Shown: positions 44,009 to 56,442, counted from the first letter of the stretch. The stretch is DNA of 64,000 nucleotides from Rhizophagus irregularis (GCF_026210795.1 NC_089437.1:1736001-1800000), one strand, 5' to 3'. Numbers and translations: made by a program. Notes: generated from the letters alone by a model not told the origin.

Positions 44009-45555
44009 ATGTCTGCTCAATTTTTTACAAAATTAAGTAAAAATTATATCGAAATTTTGGAAGATAATGAATATTATGATGTTACTATTGAAGTTGGTGA
44101 GGACCCGAACGTAAAAATATTTCGTGCACATATGATTATCTTATGTCAACGTTCACCATTTTTACGGCGAATGTTAACTTCAAACAAAAAGAATAATGAT
44201 GATGTATTAGTTCATATTAAATTATCGAATATTTTACCGGAAACCTTCCAAATTATTTTAAGGTAAGGTATAATATATGTAACCCATTTTTAAGATGTTA
44301 AAATTTTTAATGTTTTAAATGTCAACCTTAATTTATAACGTACTGTAGGTATCTTTATGGTGGTATTTTTTCATCAAATGGACATGATACTTCAGATATT
44401 TTTAAAGTCTTAGTTGCTGCTGATGGGCTTCTTCTTCAAGAATTAGTTGATTTTTTACAAAAATTTTTAATTGAAAATAAAACTGAGTGGTTAGAGCAAC
44501 ATTTTGAATTTACACATCGAACAAGTTTTCAATATAATAATTTATCAATACTTCAACAATATTGTACAGATTTAATGGCTAAATCTCCTGAAAAAATATT
44601 CAAATCATTGGATTTTACTTCGCTTCCTGAAAAATCTTTGATTTCACTTATTATAAGAGATGATTTACAAATGAAAGAAATTGAAGTTTGGGATTATGTA
44701 TTAAAATGGGGACTTGCACAATATCAAGATCAAACTCTCATTTCAGATCCAGATACTTGGACAGATGATAACTTCAAAATATTGAAAAATATTTTACAAA
44801 ACTGTTTACCTTCAATTAGATTTTTTAGTTTATCATCTAAAGAATTTTTACACAAAGTTCGTCCATATAAAAGTCTCTTTAAACAAGAATATTATGAAAA
44901 GTTATTAAATTCTTATATGGATCCTGATAGTGAACCGAGTGATGATATTTTACTTCCGAGAAATCTAAAATTTGATGGAATTATTGATTCAGAAATTGTT
45001 AATTTATATTTTGTGTCAATAATTTCAAGATGGATTGATAAAGTAGACATAAATAACAAATTTGGTCATTTAAGAGAATTATATTTACCATACAAATTTG
45101 ATTTATTATTAAGAGGAAGCAAAGATGGATTTAGCCCTAATAAGTTTCATGAGTTGTGTAATTATAAGCCTAATACCGTTACATTTATTAAAGTAGATGG
45201 AACTGGAGAAATTCTAGGCGGACACAATCCTTCAATATGGCAAACAAATGTTAAATTGAGTAAACCTTATAGTTTCATATTTTCTTTTAACGAAAACGAG
45301 CTTAAAGTTCCAATATTAAGTCACTTAAAAAGTATGGACAAAGTATTAAATTACTCTGTATTTGACGGTCCTTCATTTGGTTCTGATCTCAAATTATCAG
45401 TACTTTATTACAGTAGGCGACGAGATTATGACCCAGTAACAGATGCATTTAATTATAATATATGTAAACAAGAGAATTATGAGAAAAAGATAAGAGATAC
45501 GGAAGATGAATTTGTAGTAAAAGATTACGAAGTATTCCAAATCATAAAGAAATGA
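44009..45555 (+). CDS. BTB-BACK-TLDc protein, gene 3
   Basis: Exons 44009-44262 and 44349-45555 with an 86-bp intron at the conserved position give 486 residues. I chose the start MSAQFFTKLSKNYIEIL by alignment with genes 1, 2 and 4. BTB has one extra residue (KNNDDVLVHIKLSN). BACK reads AKSPEKIFKSLDFTSLPEKS, and TLDc contains RGSKDGFSPNKFHELCNYKP and GEILGGHNPSIW. The TLDc C-terminus differs most (VLYYSRRRDYDPVTD). It is a more diverged relative of the tandem pair and stands alone here. No frame breaks. Confidence 0.9.
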
Positions 45556-48500
45556 TATGTTAATATAAAGAATTGAAAGAATCATTAATTCAATAATAAA
45601 ATGTACTGATAATGTAAAATCAGAATTTTGTAAACGTTATTATTTTTAAATAATGATAGTTGGAATGTCAATATAATGCAATAGAATTTGGCAGGGAGTT
45701 GGAGGTTAAGTTATTATTTGAAGATTTGTATTATTCGAGTTTGTATACATGAATTCTAATACCATAAACTATTTGAATAATAATTTTCTTTATTGTAAAC
45801 AGGAAGATTTTTATAATACTGTATTAATAAATCATAAAGCAAAGTATAAAAATGAAAATTTACATAACTATTATATGAAATCTATGTAATGAAATAATGA
45901 AAATGACTAACTTATCATACCTTTGGCGAGTTATATGTTTTTAAATTTCTTTTAATAGAATGATTAACTCGGTAAAAAAATCATTATTATTTTCTTCTTT
46001 TTACACAATACGTAATTAATAGGTCTTGATAGTCATGTGTAAATTTTTCAGCTATGTGAAATTGATGATCTTGATGATCTTAACGTGAATTGCTCTTATT
46101 TTTTTTTCGTGACGCCAAAAATTACACGTAGAATATAGGTATATTTCATTATATACTTTAAAAAAAGATATGAAGTTTATACTTTACAGATGCTTAAATA
46201 AATTGAACTAACTAATATTTGAGATGTGTTTACTTCATCATTATCAAACCATAGTTATCACTTTTTATTATCTTTTACTTTTACATCAAAATAACGATAA
46301 GCGACAATAGAAAAAAAATATTAACTGTAATAAAAATGAAAAACTCCATAACAGACATATCAGATATTATATTACATAAAATATTATCCAACAATATTTT
46401 TTATGAGATGAATCAGAAACTGAATTTATAGGTATTGAGGATATTTAAATTATATGTTATTATTCTATGCCAGTTGTTATATAAATAAAATTTTATAAAT
46501 ATTTTACTACTCTAATTTTAGTGTTTAAAATTCAATTTACTTCCCATTCTTTGAATTTATTTGCAGCTTCTTAAATACTTCAGATAATTTATAGAATGTG
46601 GCCAACTATTGGATATCGATAGTTCTATTGAAAAATGAATGTGAATGATTGAATAAGAAAATTAAATAATAAAGAAAATTTTGATTAGCGGTATTTACTC
46701 CAAACACTATAATACATGATAGAGATTTAATACTTAACGTTAAAAATATGTTCTGTATTATCTAATTAGATGAGTAAAGAGATTTTAAGTAATAACAAAA
46801 TTTGGTTAATACAATTGCTAATTGCTAAATTGACTTAACAGAGGACAAAAAGTGGTTATGAAACGAGATACTCATTCGCCCATCATTTACAGTATTTGTT
46901 GATCGCTATTAAATAAAAATGGAAAATGTATACACTTTATTTTATTAAGTCGCAATTTTCAAAAAGTTTGCCAATTTTCAACTGAAACTCTTATATATAA
47001 ATCAAAAAAAGTTTATTTGTTATTTATTTCTCTGAAGTAGAAAAAGATTATTTAATATTATATGGTTCATAAGTAATATTAATATATATTTTTGAAAGAA
47101 AAGAATATTTTAATATGTTGGAACATGCTAGATTAGTATATAAAATTCATATTAGTTTTCAGTTCAGTTCTTTATTTTAATTTACATCAACTTCGCAATA
47201 ATAATGTCTATACATGAATATTTTGATCATAACATTCAAAGTGCCGTTCCGTTAAGGTAGGCTTGTATCTAAAAAGCCTTGAGATTTTCCTAAATAAATA
47301 TAAGTTACAGGAAGGTGTGATGATCTTTAGGCTCTCCCGATGTCTCAAACTTTGGGTTGAGCCAGTACTGGACATTAAGGCACAGTTAATCTTAGGCTTA
47401 GTTGATGTTTGGGTGGGATGTAAACCAAGATGGAATTTTTTGCGATTTAGTTTGAGAATATTGCTAATTACTTTTTAGGAATCTAAACCCAAATTAACAA
47501 AGGAACGTTTGTGTAAACAAATCTACATCCTAAACCAACTGTAGACGGGACTGTAAGTGGTACAATAAATGATGCCCGAACAGTTGGAACTATAAACGGA
47601 ACTGGAACTACTTTTGGTGTTGAATTATTCGCATCAAAAAAAAAAGAGATCAAAAGGCAGACATATTTTTTAGTTGAGAAGGTGTAAATCGGCAGAGCTA
47701 ACTATTTATCTTTAATCTTTTAGAATTATTATGAGAGTTAAAGAAAAACGGAAAAGAACGAATGGTGAGAATTTTCAACCCATTTTCAATGTTCGAATAT
47801 TCAAATCCCTCCACCACCACGCATTATCACTACTCCCTTTCAACCATGAACGCCTGAACATCAAAATCTTACATTCGATGAATATTGAATAATGATGATG
47901 ACGATAATCAAAAAAGAAAGGTTTTCGTGAATGATTTGGTTATATTTGATGAAAATGGTGCAAATGATCCCTGAGATTCTTTCTACCAGTTAATATGCTT
48001 GATCTTTGCTAATAAATGTCTGCAAATATATATATGTATATAATATAATATATGTTTCAAGAGAAAAATATATTTGTAGAATTTACATAATATCGCTCAA
48101 AATTGTGGTAAATGGCACAAGATTATCATGAGATATTATAAGTTTGAATTTTGAGAGCACATTCTCTTGTATGAATCATCAGAAGCTAACAATATTTAAG
48201 AGCTTATCGCATATTTCATCGGATCTATCTGTAGATTGAACGATGATTTCCTGAAATACTCTGGTAGATTTTCATAGACACATTCGCAATACATGTAAAG
48301 TTAAAACAAAAGTTGCACAAGGCGTAAAGAGAATGTATATGTATATATATATATATATAATAGCTGAATGTATTCAAAGGCTTACAGAAACTGATTTCAA
48401 AAAAAATATTTCATTTTTGATTTTATATTTGACAGGAGTTAAAATAATATAACTTTGCATTTGAAAGAAATTACTCGTTATTACATGTTATTTAAATGCA

Positions 48501-49774
48501 TTAATCGAAATAAATCGTGAATATTATTTTTTAGTTGATCATAGCATTATAGTCATAACTAGCTGATGGACCTATACGGTTCACGTTTGCTCCAGATTTT
48601 GATTCCGTGATTTTCAATAAAAAAATGAGAATGATCACTTGGAAAAAAATGAACATGAATTCAATGAATTTTTGAATTATTGTGACAAATTAAAAAAAAT
48701 ATGAAATTGATACTGGTTATGTAAATGTTCAATCTAAATGAAAAGTGAATCTTTAACTATATTTATTATACATTTCTTATTATTAAATATAATAATTTCT
48801 ATTTAGGTTTCATATGATTTGGGACGAAATTTCTGAAACTGAATTTGAATCATCTCAAAAATTGCGTAACAATTTGTGTAATACAAAAAAGCTAAGCTGT
48901 ATTCCAAAAGAAGATAAAATCAAGGAAGAAAACGCAGATAAAGCTAATGTATTAACGATGTTACGTGATAAATTTTACTATTTAAAATGTAAGAACAGTT
49001 TCTATGAAATTTAACTTTTCAGGTCTGTTTTTCCTATTTGGCTTTATTGATTTATCACAGTTACAAGTTGTTTCTAAAAAATATAATTTCAAATATATAT
49101 CATTACATCACACGTTTATTTATTTGTTGATCATCACCTGATTCACATATTTTTGAAAACGGCGATAATATTAATGGACTTCGTTTAAATGGTCCAACTA
49201 AAATTGAATTTCTCATTTCTTTACTCTTAAAAATATTTCTTTCAGAGGAGTTGTTTATACACATCTTTCTCCCAAACATATACTTTTATGCTTATAATTT
49301 TTTATTATAAATATACTTAAAAAATTGATTGGAAGACAAAGAAATACAGTAAGATAGAAGGCTGAAAAATTAATATGTATCATGTTTATACATTTAATAA
49401 CAAATTTAAGAAATTCCAATCACTGGTTTTTTATTTATGCCACCTTTTGTAATTCCTTGAGAACTGTACCACATGACATCAGACAAAGGTAAATAGCAAA
49501 AAAAAAAATTAGCACTAAGTTAGTGAGAAGGATTACGAGTTATGACACCTCCCTTTAAACATCAATTTTTGCTTTGAATTTGAAAGTTACTTGTATATAT
49601 GCTTTAGATAAACACTGTTCATCAGGATCTTTAATAAAATACTTGCTTATTTTCTTTGTTGCAAGAAGTTCATTATTCTCGTGTAAATTGAAGATTAACT
49701 AACTTATCATAATGTTCATTAGGAATTTCAACTTGCCAGAGTTTAGCTTTGACATGCGTATTTTTTTTATTTAC
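45556..49774. other. Long intergenic stretch, no convincing gene
   Basis: About 4.2 kb of AT-rich DNA. GC-richer text at 47237-47660 holds no intact frame. A 66-codon frame at 48814-49014, preceded by an acceptor-like TTTAG, could be an isolated exon but has no recognisable domain. At about 49560-49750 the minus strand has broken coding-like pieces (KYFIKDPDEQCLSKAYIQV, LWQVEIPNEHYD) that may be a remnant of the deaminase-like family or its 3' end. Confidence 0.45.
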
Positions 49775-51372
49775 TTAAAATGCATAATTAAAGTTATCTC
49801 CCATAATGAGTCTATAAATTTCTTGTTCATGTTGACTGTTTGTGTAACTATCAGAATCAGCATCTGTAACTAGTTTTATTTTGTTTTCTATGACTCGATC
49901 AAGATTTTCTAGTATATATTTAAGAGATTCGATCCTGAAGTCGATACTTGCAACTTGTGGGAGTTGCCATTCACGATATATCTTCCCACATGTCCCAGAA
50001 ATGATAATATTATATCCTCGTTTTCTTGCAAAATCAATATACAGTTCACATAAGTAGCAACATCTTTTGGATACTGCTATAAACGTCTTACTTTTATCTT
50101 CCTGATCTATCATGCTGGCCAATATATTCATTTCAGCATGTAAATAAACGGGTATTTCGATATTATCATTATCCAGCTTAAGTTCTGTCCCGTCATAATA
50201 TAACCATTTTAGTCTTCTCACGATGTTTTCATTTTTCAAACATTCATCCATGAAACGCTCATAATCTACGTGATTATGAACAAAACTTTTGATAACATAT
50301 TCCCATGAATATATGGGCTGAGTAGTTGTGATAATTGTGTTAATAGGCTCTATTATATGCAATTCGATATTAGAAAATAAGTTTTTGTACTTTACATTAC
50401 TTGCATATTCCATTATATTTATCGCTGAAGCAACATAAGATCCCACCTTTCTGAGATGTTCTATAAAATTTTGAGGAATCTCACTTTTATCAATTTTATC
50501 GAGTTGTTCATAATAAGATTGACAAACAACAGAAATTTTGAACTTATCCACATCATTTAATTTCTTCGGATCAAATTCTATTAAATTAGTTGAAGCATAT
50601 CTAATGAAAGATTTAATATACTCATCATCTGGATTATGAGTTAAATCTTTCTTAAGCTTATTGATTCTAGATCCAAGCTTATTAGAACAGTATGACAATA
50701 TTTCAATAACTAGAGCTACATTACTTGCACATTCCATTGTATTTATCGCTAAAGCAACATAAGATCCCACCCTTCTGAGATGTTCTAAAAAATTTTTAGG
50801 AATCTCACTTTTTTTTTTTTATCAATTTTATCATTATCAATTTTATCGAGTTGTTGTTCATAATAAGATTGACAAACAACAGAAATTTTGAACTTATCCA
50901 CATCATTTAATTTCTTCGGATCGAATTCTTTTAAATTAGCTGAAGCATATCTAATGAAAGATTTAATATACTCCTTATCTGGATTACGAGTTAAATCTTC
51001 CTTAAGCTTATTGATTCTAGATTCAAGCTTATTAGAACAGTATGACAATATTTCAATAGCTAGAGTATCCGAATTTGCTTTTGATTTTTTAGGGGAATCA
51101 TTAAATATATTTCTCAGATATTCCCTGATTTTGTTGATATATACAACTTCTTCATCAAGCCAAGGACCAATCTTAGAAATGTAGGCTATACAACCATCGG
51201 AAATTTTCAATCTCACGGCAACTATGTCTTTATCTCGTGCAAATATTGTTGCTAAGCTACAAGATAATTTAGACAATTTGTAAGAAGACTCATTATCAAC
51301 GACTTCGTCACTGAAGACAGGTTTGATACTCTGTGCAACACATATTTTACTGTACAATTCTTCCTCCGACAT
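49775..51372 (-). CDS. OTT_1508-type deaminase-like protein with internal duplication and a frameshift
   Basis: Two frames make up one gene: 50785-51372 (195 codons from MSEEELYSKICVAQ) and 49775-50770 (331 codons). The second holds a zinc-dependent deaminase core: HAE at its residues 211-213 and CCYLC with the C-x2-C pair at 238/241, followed by GTCGKIYREWQLPQ. This arrangement fits the fungal OTT_1508-like deaminase family, whose substrates are unknown; the family name is from general knowledge. A segment of about 350 bp (EILSYCSNKL...EHLRKVGSYVA) is present twice in tandem. At the end of the first copy, a run of 12 A at about 50809-50820 puts the downstream SEIP-type sequence out of frame; the second copy reads through in frame. 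It could be a young pseudogene, a homopolymer sequencing error, or two products. Confidence 0.7.
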
Positions 51373-51609
51373 TTTGTATAAATCTCTCTGTCAACCAATT
51401 TTGATTTTATCACTTAATCAAAAGGAGTGATACGGAAAGTTGTGGAGTCAGTTGGTTAAATAAGTGGAGTACGGTCATGTGAAGTATTACAAAATGTGAT
51501 TAACATATAACAAAAAACTATTGTATGTGACTGTGTCCGAATACTACTATAATTTGTCATATTTATTAAAGTTTGAAACACGTTTAAGATGAAAAAGAAA
51601 TGATAAGCA
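51373..51609. other. Upstream region of the deaminase-like gene
   Basis: Spacer of about 240 bp between the gene start and a hAT-like element; its right end (51602-51609) is the target copy GATAAGCA. No feature was recognised. Confidence 0.35.
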
Positions 51610-51809
51610 TAGTCTCTGGTTTCAGACTGGCTTAACCAGAAACCAGTTTGGAAAAAATTCTCTGTAATAAGATTTTAAACCAGTTTGACATGTCAGACCA
51701 GTTTCAATTTACCTAAAAAAAGAAATATTAGTTAAACCGGTCTTGGTTTCTTTAGGCCAAACCAGTTTGAAAGTTGAAACCGATTTTGAAGACCGGTCTT
51801 GGAGCATTA
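51610..51809. mobile_element. Possible hAT-like MITE rich in AACCAGTTT motifs
   Basis: The 200-bp unit starts TAGTCTCTGG and ends TTGGAGCATTA, a weak inverted pair similar in form to the hAT-like element at 38994. It is flanked by GATAAGCA (51602-51609) and GATAAACA (51810-51817), an 8-bp duplication with one mismatch. Inside, AACCAGTTTG and ACCGGTCTTG recur in both orientations, as in subterminal transposase-binding arrays. Confidence 0.5.
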
Positions 51810-51817
51810 GATAAACA

Positions 51818-52237
51818 TACCTGTATGGTATATTAAACAAATAGAAGAATCAGAAGAATCAGAATATGAAAGTGAAATAGAAGAATATGAACAGAAAAGT
51901 AAAAGAAGTTATATACAGTAAAGGAAATAGTAGAAGACTTTTTCACATGGTGGTTTTTGATTAGACTGCGCTTGATGAGGATCTCGGGTTAAAAGGAGCA
52001 GAAAGAATTGTAAAACAATCATTTACAATAGACTTTAATGGTCCTGTTGGCAAGAAAGGTTTGAGAGATACAAATGGGCTAAATTTAGAAATTGTATTAC
52101 CAAGACTAGATCATCATTCTTGATATGTCGCTCTCCTTTATTTTCCTTAAACCAATGCTAGATTTTATTTCCAAGAAGGTTCACCGCTGAGCAATAAAAT
52201 TATTATATCGAAAAAATAAGCATTTAAAATTTCGATT
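51818..52237. other. Intergenic, no gene seen
   Basis: A GAAGAATCAGAA-type run at about 51844-51900 could be a decayed coding tract. Nothing was identified. Confidence 0.35.
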
Positions 52238-52912
52238 TCATTCTATAAGGCCATCTCGGAAATGCTCTGGAATAACTATGTGTGGACCTTCATAAGACGT
52301 ACCTTATTTTCTTCACTTGGTCATGCTCTTGCTAATTATTAGGATCGTCTCTATGAAAGAATTTGATATATTCTCATGCTGACCTCCTTGCAACTTCGAT
52401 TGCAAAACCATAATGATAATAAGGAATATCAAATTGCAATCCTCTCGGATGTTTTGACGTTCCGAGAAATCAGGCTTATGGCTTTCGAGGGTGGGCCTAA
52501 ATATTTTGATATGATATGAATACCTCTCAGAATAGTTTTGGAGGAGCTTCCCATTAATCCCATATATGAGATTTGTATCATTGTATGTGTATCGTAATAT
52601 CGTTCTGAAAGACAACCTATATTATTTTTGTGCTAGAATTTTCATATCAGAAATAATCCGATTTCGTCCACCACAGGTGAGACACCATTGGTGATAGACT
52701 TTTATCTTATTTAAATTCGTAGTCCATATATGGCCCTTGTTATATAGTATATTTCCATTATATAATCTGAAGTTGGAGCATTCACTATTTTTAATACGTG
52801 CCAGAGACTTTGTTGTCTCAATGTCATGATGATTACATCCAGGACACCATGTATTTTTGCCGATTTTGCGAAGCATTTATGATCGCCATAATAAAGACTG
52901 GCGGCCATTAGC
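52238..52912 (-). pseudogene. Zinc-ribbon plus endonuclease-like protein, broken copy
   Basis: Read on the minus strand in several frames. First comes a Cys motif (NTWCPGCNHH), then GHIWTTNLNKIK and QWCLTCGG, a repeat-type zinc ribbon with the GHxW signature. A second ribbon begins GCLSERYY. Next come HKPDFSER and RGLQFDIPYYHYGFAIEV, then QGGQHE in a shifted frame and FFHRDDPNN in yet another. The last segment is YEGPHIVIPEHFRDGLIE, ending at 52238. The order and the E-V-(Q/K) motif resemble glomeromycete proteins joining tandem zinc ribbons to a restriction-endonuclease-like fold (family recalled from general knowledge). At least three frame breaks and internal stops make it non-functional. 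Confidence 0.65.
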
Positions 52913-53159
52913 TTTGATAATAAATCAAAACTTTTCTAACCATAACATCATGAAATTTTTAGATAGATCGGTTCACATGGATTAGCTCGGAAATATATGG
53001 AATTTCATACATTCCTACGCGGATTCACAGTGATCTACACCGAAAATACCACGTGTATTGTCACAAGGTATTTGAAAAATATTGGAACTAGATTTCCAAT
53101 ATTCGATGTGGATTTCCATATGGGTTTTAAGTGGAAAAAATTTGCTGATGAAATATTTT
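52913..53159. other. Intergenic, no gene seen
   Basis: Short spacer between two pseudogenes on the same strand. The small plus-strand ORF at 53082-53270 overlaps the pseudogene and is not supported. Confidence 0.35.
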
Positions 53160-53935
53160 TCGGAAATAAATGAAATCATATTTAAATTAACGATATTTGA
53201 ATCAATACCGTTACTTACTTTAGTTTCTAGATGCTATGTTTCCGTCATGTGGCTCAATGGCAATATATAAGAATTTAATAAATCAGTATTTTCCACCATT
53301 TTAAAGATATCATTTGTCCAATTATCTGGATCTGTGCAAGTCCCCATTTTAATACATGTTCCATATTTCATTTGTAAGTCACCTCTTTTAATAAGTGAAA
53401 TTACCGATTTTTCAGATAACGAAGTAAAATCAAGTGTTTTAATAACTTTAATAACTTTTCAGGAGATTTAGCCATTAAATCTATACATAATTGTTGAATT
53501 ATTTTATTGAAAACTTGTCAATATGTTAGTTCAAATTGTTGTCTATCCATCCGAGATTTGTTCTCAATTAAATATTTTTGTAAATAATCAACCATGAAGA
53601 AGCCGTTCATCGCTACATTAAGATTGATATTAAGTATTAAAATTTTTGACATTTTGACGTTATTTTACTTTTACCTTAAAATAATCTGAAAGATTTCCGG
53701 TGAAATATTTGATAATTTAACGTTAATATGAGCTAAGACATCATTATTCCTTTTGTTTTAAGCCAAAATTCTCCGTAAAAATGGAGAACGGTGATTTTAG
53801 GATAATCAAATGTGCAACGAAACAATCGAAACATCTTTACGTTAGGATCTTCAATGGTAATATCATAGTATGATATTCATCATCATCCAAAATTTCGATA
53901 TAGTTTTGAATTAATTTTGAAAATTGAGTAGAAAT
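53160..53935 (-). pseudogene. BTB-BACK-TLDc pseudogene
   Basis: From 53935 downward the sequence follows the BTB genes. The start codon is ATT instead of ATG. Then come AATTAATTCAAAACTATATC and GTTTCGTTGCACATTTGAT with frameshifts, and the exon 1 end TTTCAGATTATTTTAAGGTA with a recognisable donor. BACK-type sequence follows (GATTTTACTTCGTTATCTG; GTATTAAAATGGGGACTTGC). A deletion of about 130 bp precedes the first TLDc words (AATATCGTTAATTTAAATAT). The rest of TLDc is absent. Retention of intron-site sequence shows it came from DNA duplication, not retroposition. Confidence 0.8.
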
Positions 53936-54888
53936 TTCTTGAATTTGCTTTTAATGCTTTTAACGGAAGAGATAAAATAAAATAATATACATGTGAAACT
54001 AATTGTATAAAACATTTAACGATCCTAAAAAAACTTACTATATCAGTATATCTTACTATATTCAAACATATCCATAATCCTATTTTTAATTTACACGATC
54101 CCGACCCTAAAATCCGTGACGAAGGTTCTATTTTAATTATTTCGAATTTTTTTATTAACCGCTTGCAGAAAATATAAGTATTACAAGGGAGATTAATTCA
54201 TACAACATTTTTCTTCAAAGGAAATCAAAACATTATATAAATATATTTACCTTTCAATTCCAAAATCATAAAGAAATCTTTCTGAATTGTTACAATCACG
54301 AATGGGTCTCTGCGATAATTCTGGGGACTTTAATAAATTCAAAACTTTCATCATATCTTCGTTGATCCTTAAAGCTTTTCTTCTTATTAAAAGAAAAAAT
54401 TTTCAGAGACCTTCACAAATTCAAATAATACTTGGAAAATACTTCACTATTCTCCAATAATTCCGGATTTTTTTCTATTAATTAATGGAATTTTTTTATA
54501 CCTCATTCCATCCTTATTGGTATTTACCTGAAAGTTCGTTCTCAAAATCCAAATTCTAAACCCAAAATGTCTCACATAATCCGGTTTCTAAAAGAAAAGG
54601 TTCGCATTTCTAATTTATACGTTCAACTTTTTCTATTATGTAATCTAATGATCGACAATTAACGCGGTTAACGCTATTAACGATTATAACCATTTATCAT
54701 CACACTTGTAAATTTAGGACAATCATACTGTAATTTAGTTATGTTAAATATATAAAAAATACACTTTATTATAATTTATATAATAGAGAAATACATAATA
54801 GAAATGGTTTTATGAAAAAAATAAATAAATAAACTATAAATATGGTAGTAAATAGTAATTCCTCATTGATTTATATTTATCATCGATT
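53936..54888. other. Intergenic with a possible decayed exon
   Basis: On the minus strand at about 54265-54385 an open piece reads RKALRINEDMMKVLNLLKSP...CNNSERFLYDFGIE and then meets a GTAAAT donor-like site. It has no identified partner exons or family. The rest is AT-rich spacer. Confidence 0.35.
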
Positions 54889-56442
54889 TCAAAAATTATA
54901 CTCCCAAGATTTTAGAGCTTTCTTATCTGCCTTAATCCAATCAAAATCTTTAAAGTCATACTTTTCAACGGGAGCATGGGTATACAAACTAACAATTCCC
55001 TGTGTTATATAAAGATTTATTACATCAAAATAACTTCTTTTAAGAACATTATTAATCCCCCAACTACTATATTGAATGGTTTGAAACAATAACGGATGTC
55101 TACCATTCCAATTATTAAGAAATAATCTTAAGGATTCTAATTCAAATGTATTAACAAAAGAGAATTTAAACTTAAATAAATTAGTTGGTGATGATTCATA
55201 TAAAACTTTAAAAAAATAATTCCAATCAAATATAGTTTCATCATTATAAACATTAATATTTAATCCATCTAAATATTGACAATCAATTAATAACTTTTCT
55301 AATTCCGAAATATTCTCATTTCTAATTAGTATTTTAAGATATTGAATCTTTTTACATTTGTTATAAATAGATTGAATGAGTCTTTTATTATTATTTTCAT
55401 CATGATATCCACCATTAATCGATACTTCAATAAGCTTACCCCCTGTATTTTCAATTAATGCTGATACTTTTTCGATTGGAATACAATCAGTTTTTAATAC
55501 TTGTAAAAATGATAGGGATAATGTTTCTAAACAATCCCATGACAAATCATTTGAAAAACCTTTCACTTTTAATATTTTTAAATTTACAAAAGATGAAAGA
55601 ATATTTGTGACAGGTGGTCTAGTTGTCTTAAAATATTGTATAGTATTTGCATGCTTAATCAACGAATTTTCAAGAGCTTTACGAAATGAATCATTATCAT
55701 ATTCTGCATAGTGCTTGGAATATAAACGAATATGATATAATTTATCTATGTTATCGATTAACTTAACGAATTCATAACTGTTGTTTTTCATCTCTATAAC
55801 AAGTTCTAATCTTTTAATTGATTTAAATATTTCAGGTAATCCAATTATAACATTATCAGAGATGTTAGTATTACTACTGAAAAATTCAAGTTCTGAAAAG
55901 CTGTATTTGGCCCCAGGAATAGTATTTAATCGATTATTATATCGATTTTTTATATAAAGATGCATCACCCTTGTATTTTCATTGATAAAAAGACTCGTTA
56001 CTTCTTTTTCAAATATCTCTTTTTTAATGTTTGGGAATGTAACAATATGATCAAAAGTATTAACCATTACATGTAAATCATATAAATTTAAAATTTTACA
56101 AAAACTAATGTAATTAAATAAAGGTTTATGATAAAAATTTGTCAAAAAATCAAAGCCTTGACTCTTTAAATTTTTTTTTGTCTCATCTGATAGATGTAAA
56201 GTAACCACCTTACAGAGTGACTTTCTTTCTTCCAAAAATTTCCAAGGGTTTTTCCATAAAATTGGAACAATGATTTCACACCAAGTTTTATTAACTCTAA
56301 GGCATGAAAAAAGTGATTTTTTATCATTTTGTAATTCTTTTAAAATTAAATAGAGAACATCTCCGTTTAATTGAGACATTTTTTTAAAAAAAAAATTGGC
56401 GTAAAATGATCGTTCAAATGACACATTATTTATATAATGCAT
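54889..56442 (-). CDS. F-box protein, about 496-517 residues
   Basis: The frame is 517 codons, but Met22 (56377-56379, MSQLNGDVLYLILKEL) is the likelier start because the F-box begins there. From that Met, residues about 3-47 form the F-box (LNGDVLYLILKELQNDKKSLFSC, VNKTWCEIIVPILWKNPW). The remaining about 440 residues are leucine-rich with irregular repeats (IQYLKILIRNENISELEKLL, YLDGLNINVYND), consistent with degenerate LRR-like substrate-binding folds of SCF adaptors. The ligand is unknown. Single exon. Same family as the partial gene at the left edge. No defects seen. Confidence 0.85.
   Translation of the reverse strand: MHYINNVSFERSFYANFFFKKMSQLNGDVLYLILKELQNDKKSLFSCLRVNKTWCEIIVPILWKNPWKFLEERKSLCKVVTLHLSDETKKNLKSQGFDFLTNFYHKPLFNYISFCKILNLYDLHVMVNTFDHIVTFPNIKKEIFEKEVTSLFINENTRVMHLYIKNRYNNRLNTIPGAKYSFSELEFFSSNTNISDNVIIGLPEIFKSIKRLELVIEMKNNSYEFVKLIDNIDKLYHIRLYSKHYAEYDNDSFRKALENSLIKHANTIQYFKTTRPPVTNILSSFVNLKILKVKGFSNDLSWDCLETLSLSFLQVLKTDCIPIEKVSALIENTGGKLIEVSINGGYHDENNNKRLIQSIYNKCKKIQYLKILIRNENISELEKLLIDCQYLDGLNINVYNDETIFDWNYFFKVLYESSPTNLFKFKFSFVNTFELESLRLFLNNWNGRHPLLFQTIQYSSWGINNVLKRSYFDVINLYITQGIVSLYTHAPVEKYDFKDFDWIKADKKALKSWEYNF

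Noticed and set aside
48814-49014. 66-codon ORF preceded by an acceptor-like TTTAG
   Set aside because: No partner exon or recognisable domain; kept only as a remark in the intergenic entry.
50888-51184. 98-codon plus-strand ORF
   Set aside because: Antisense shadow of the deaminase-like gene.
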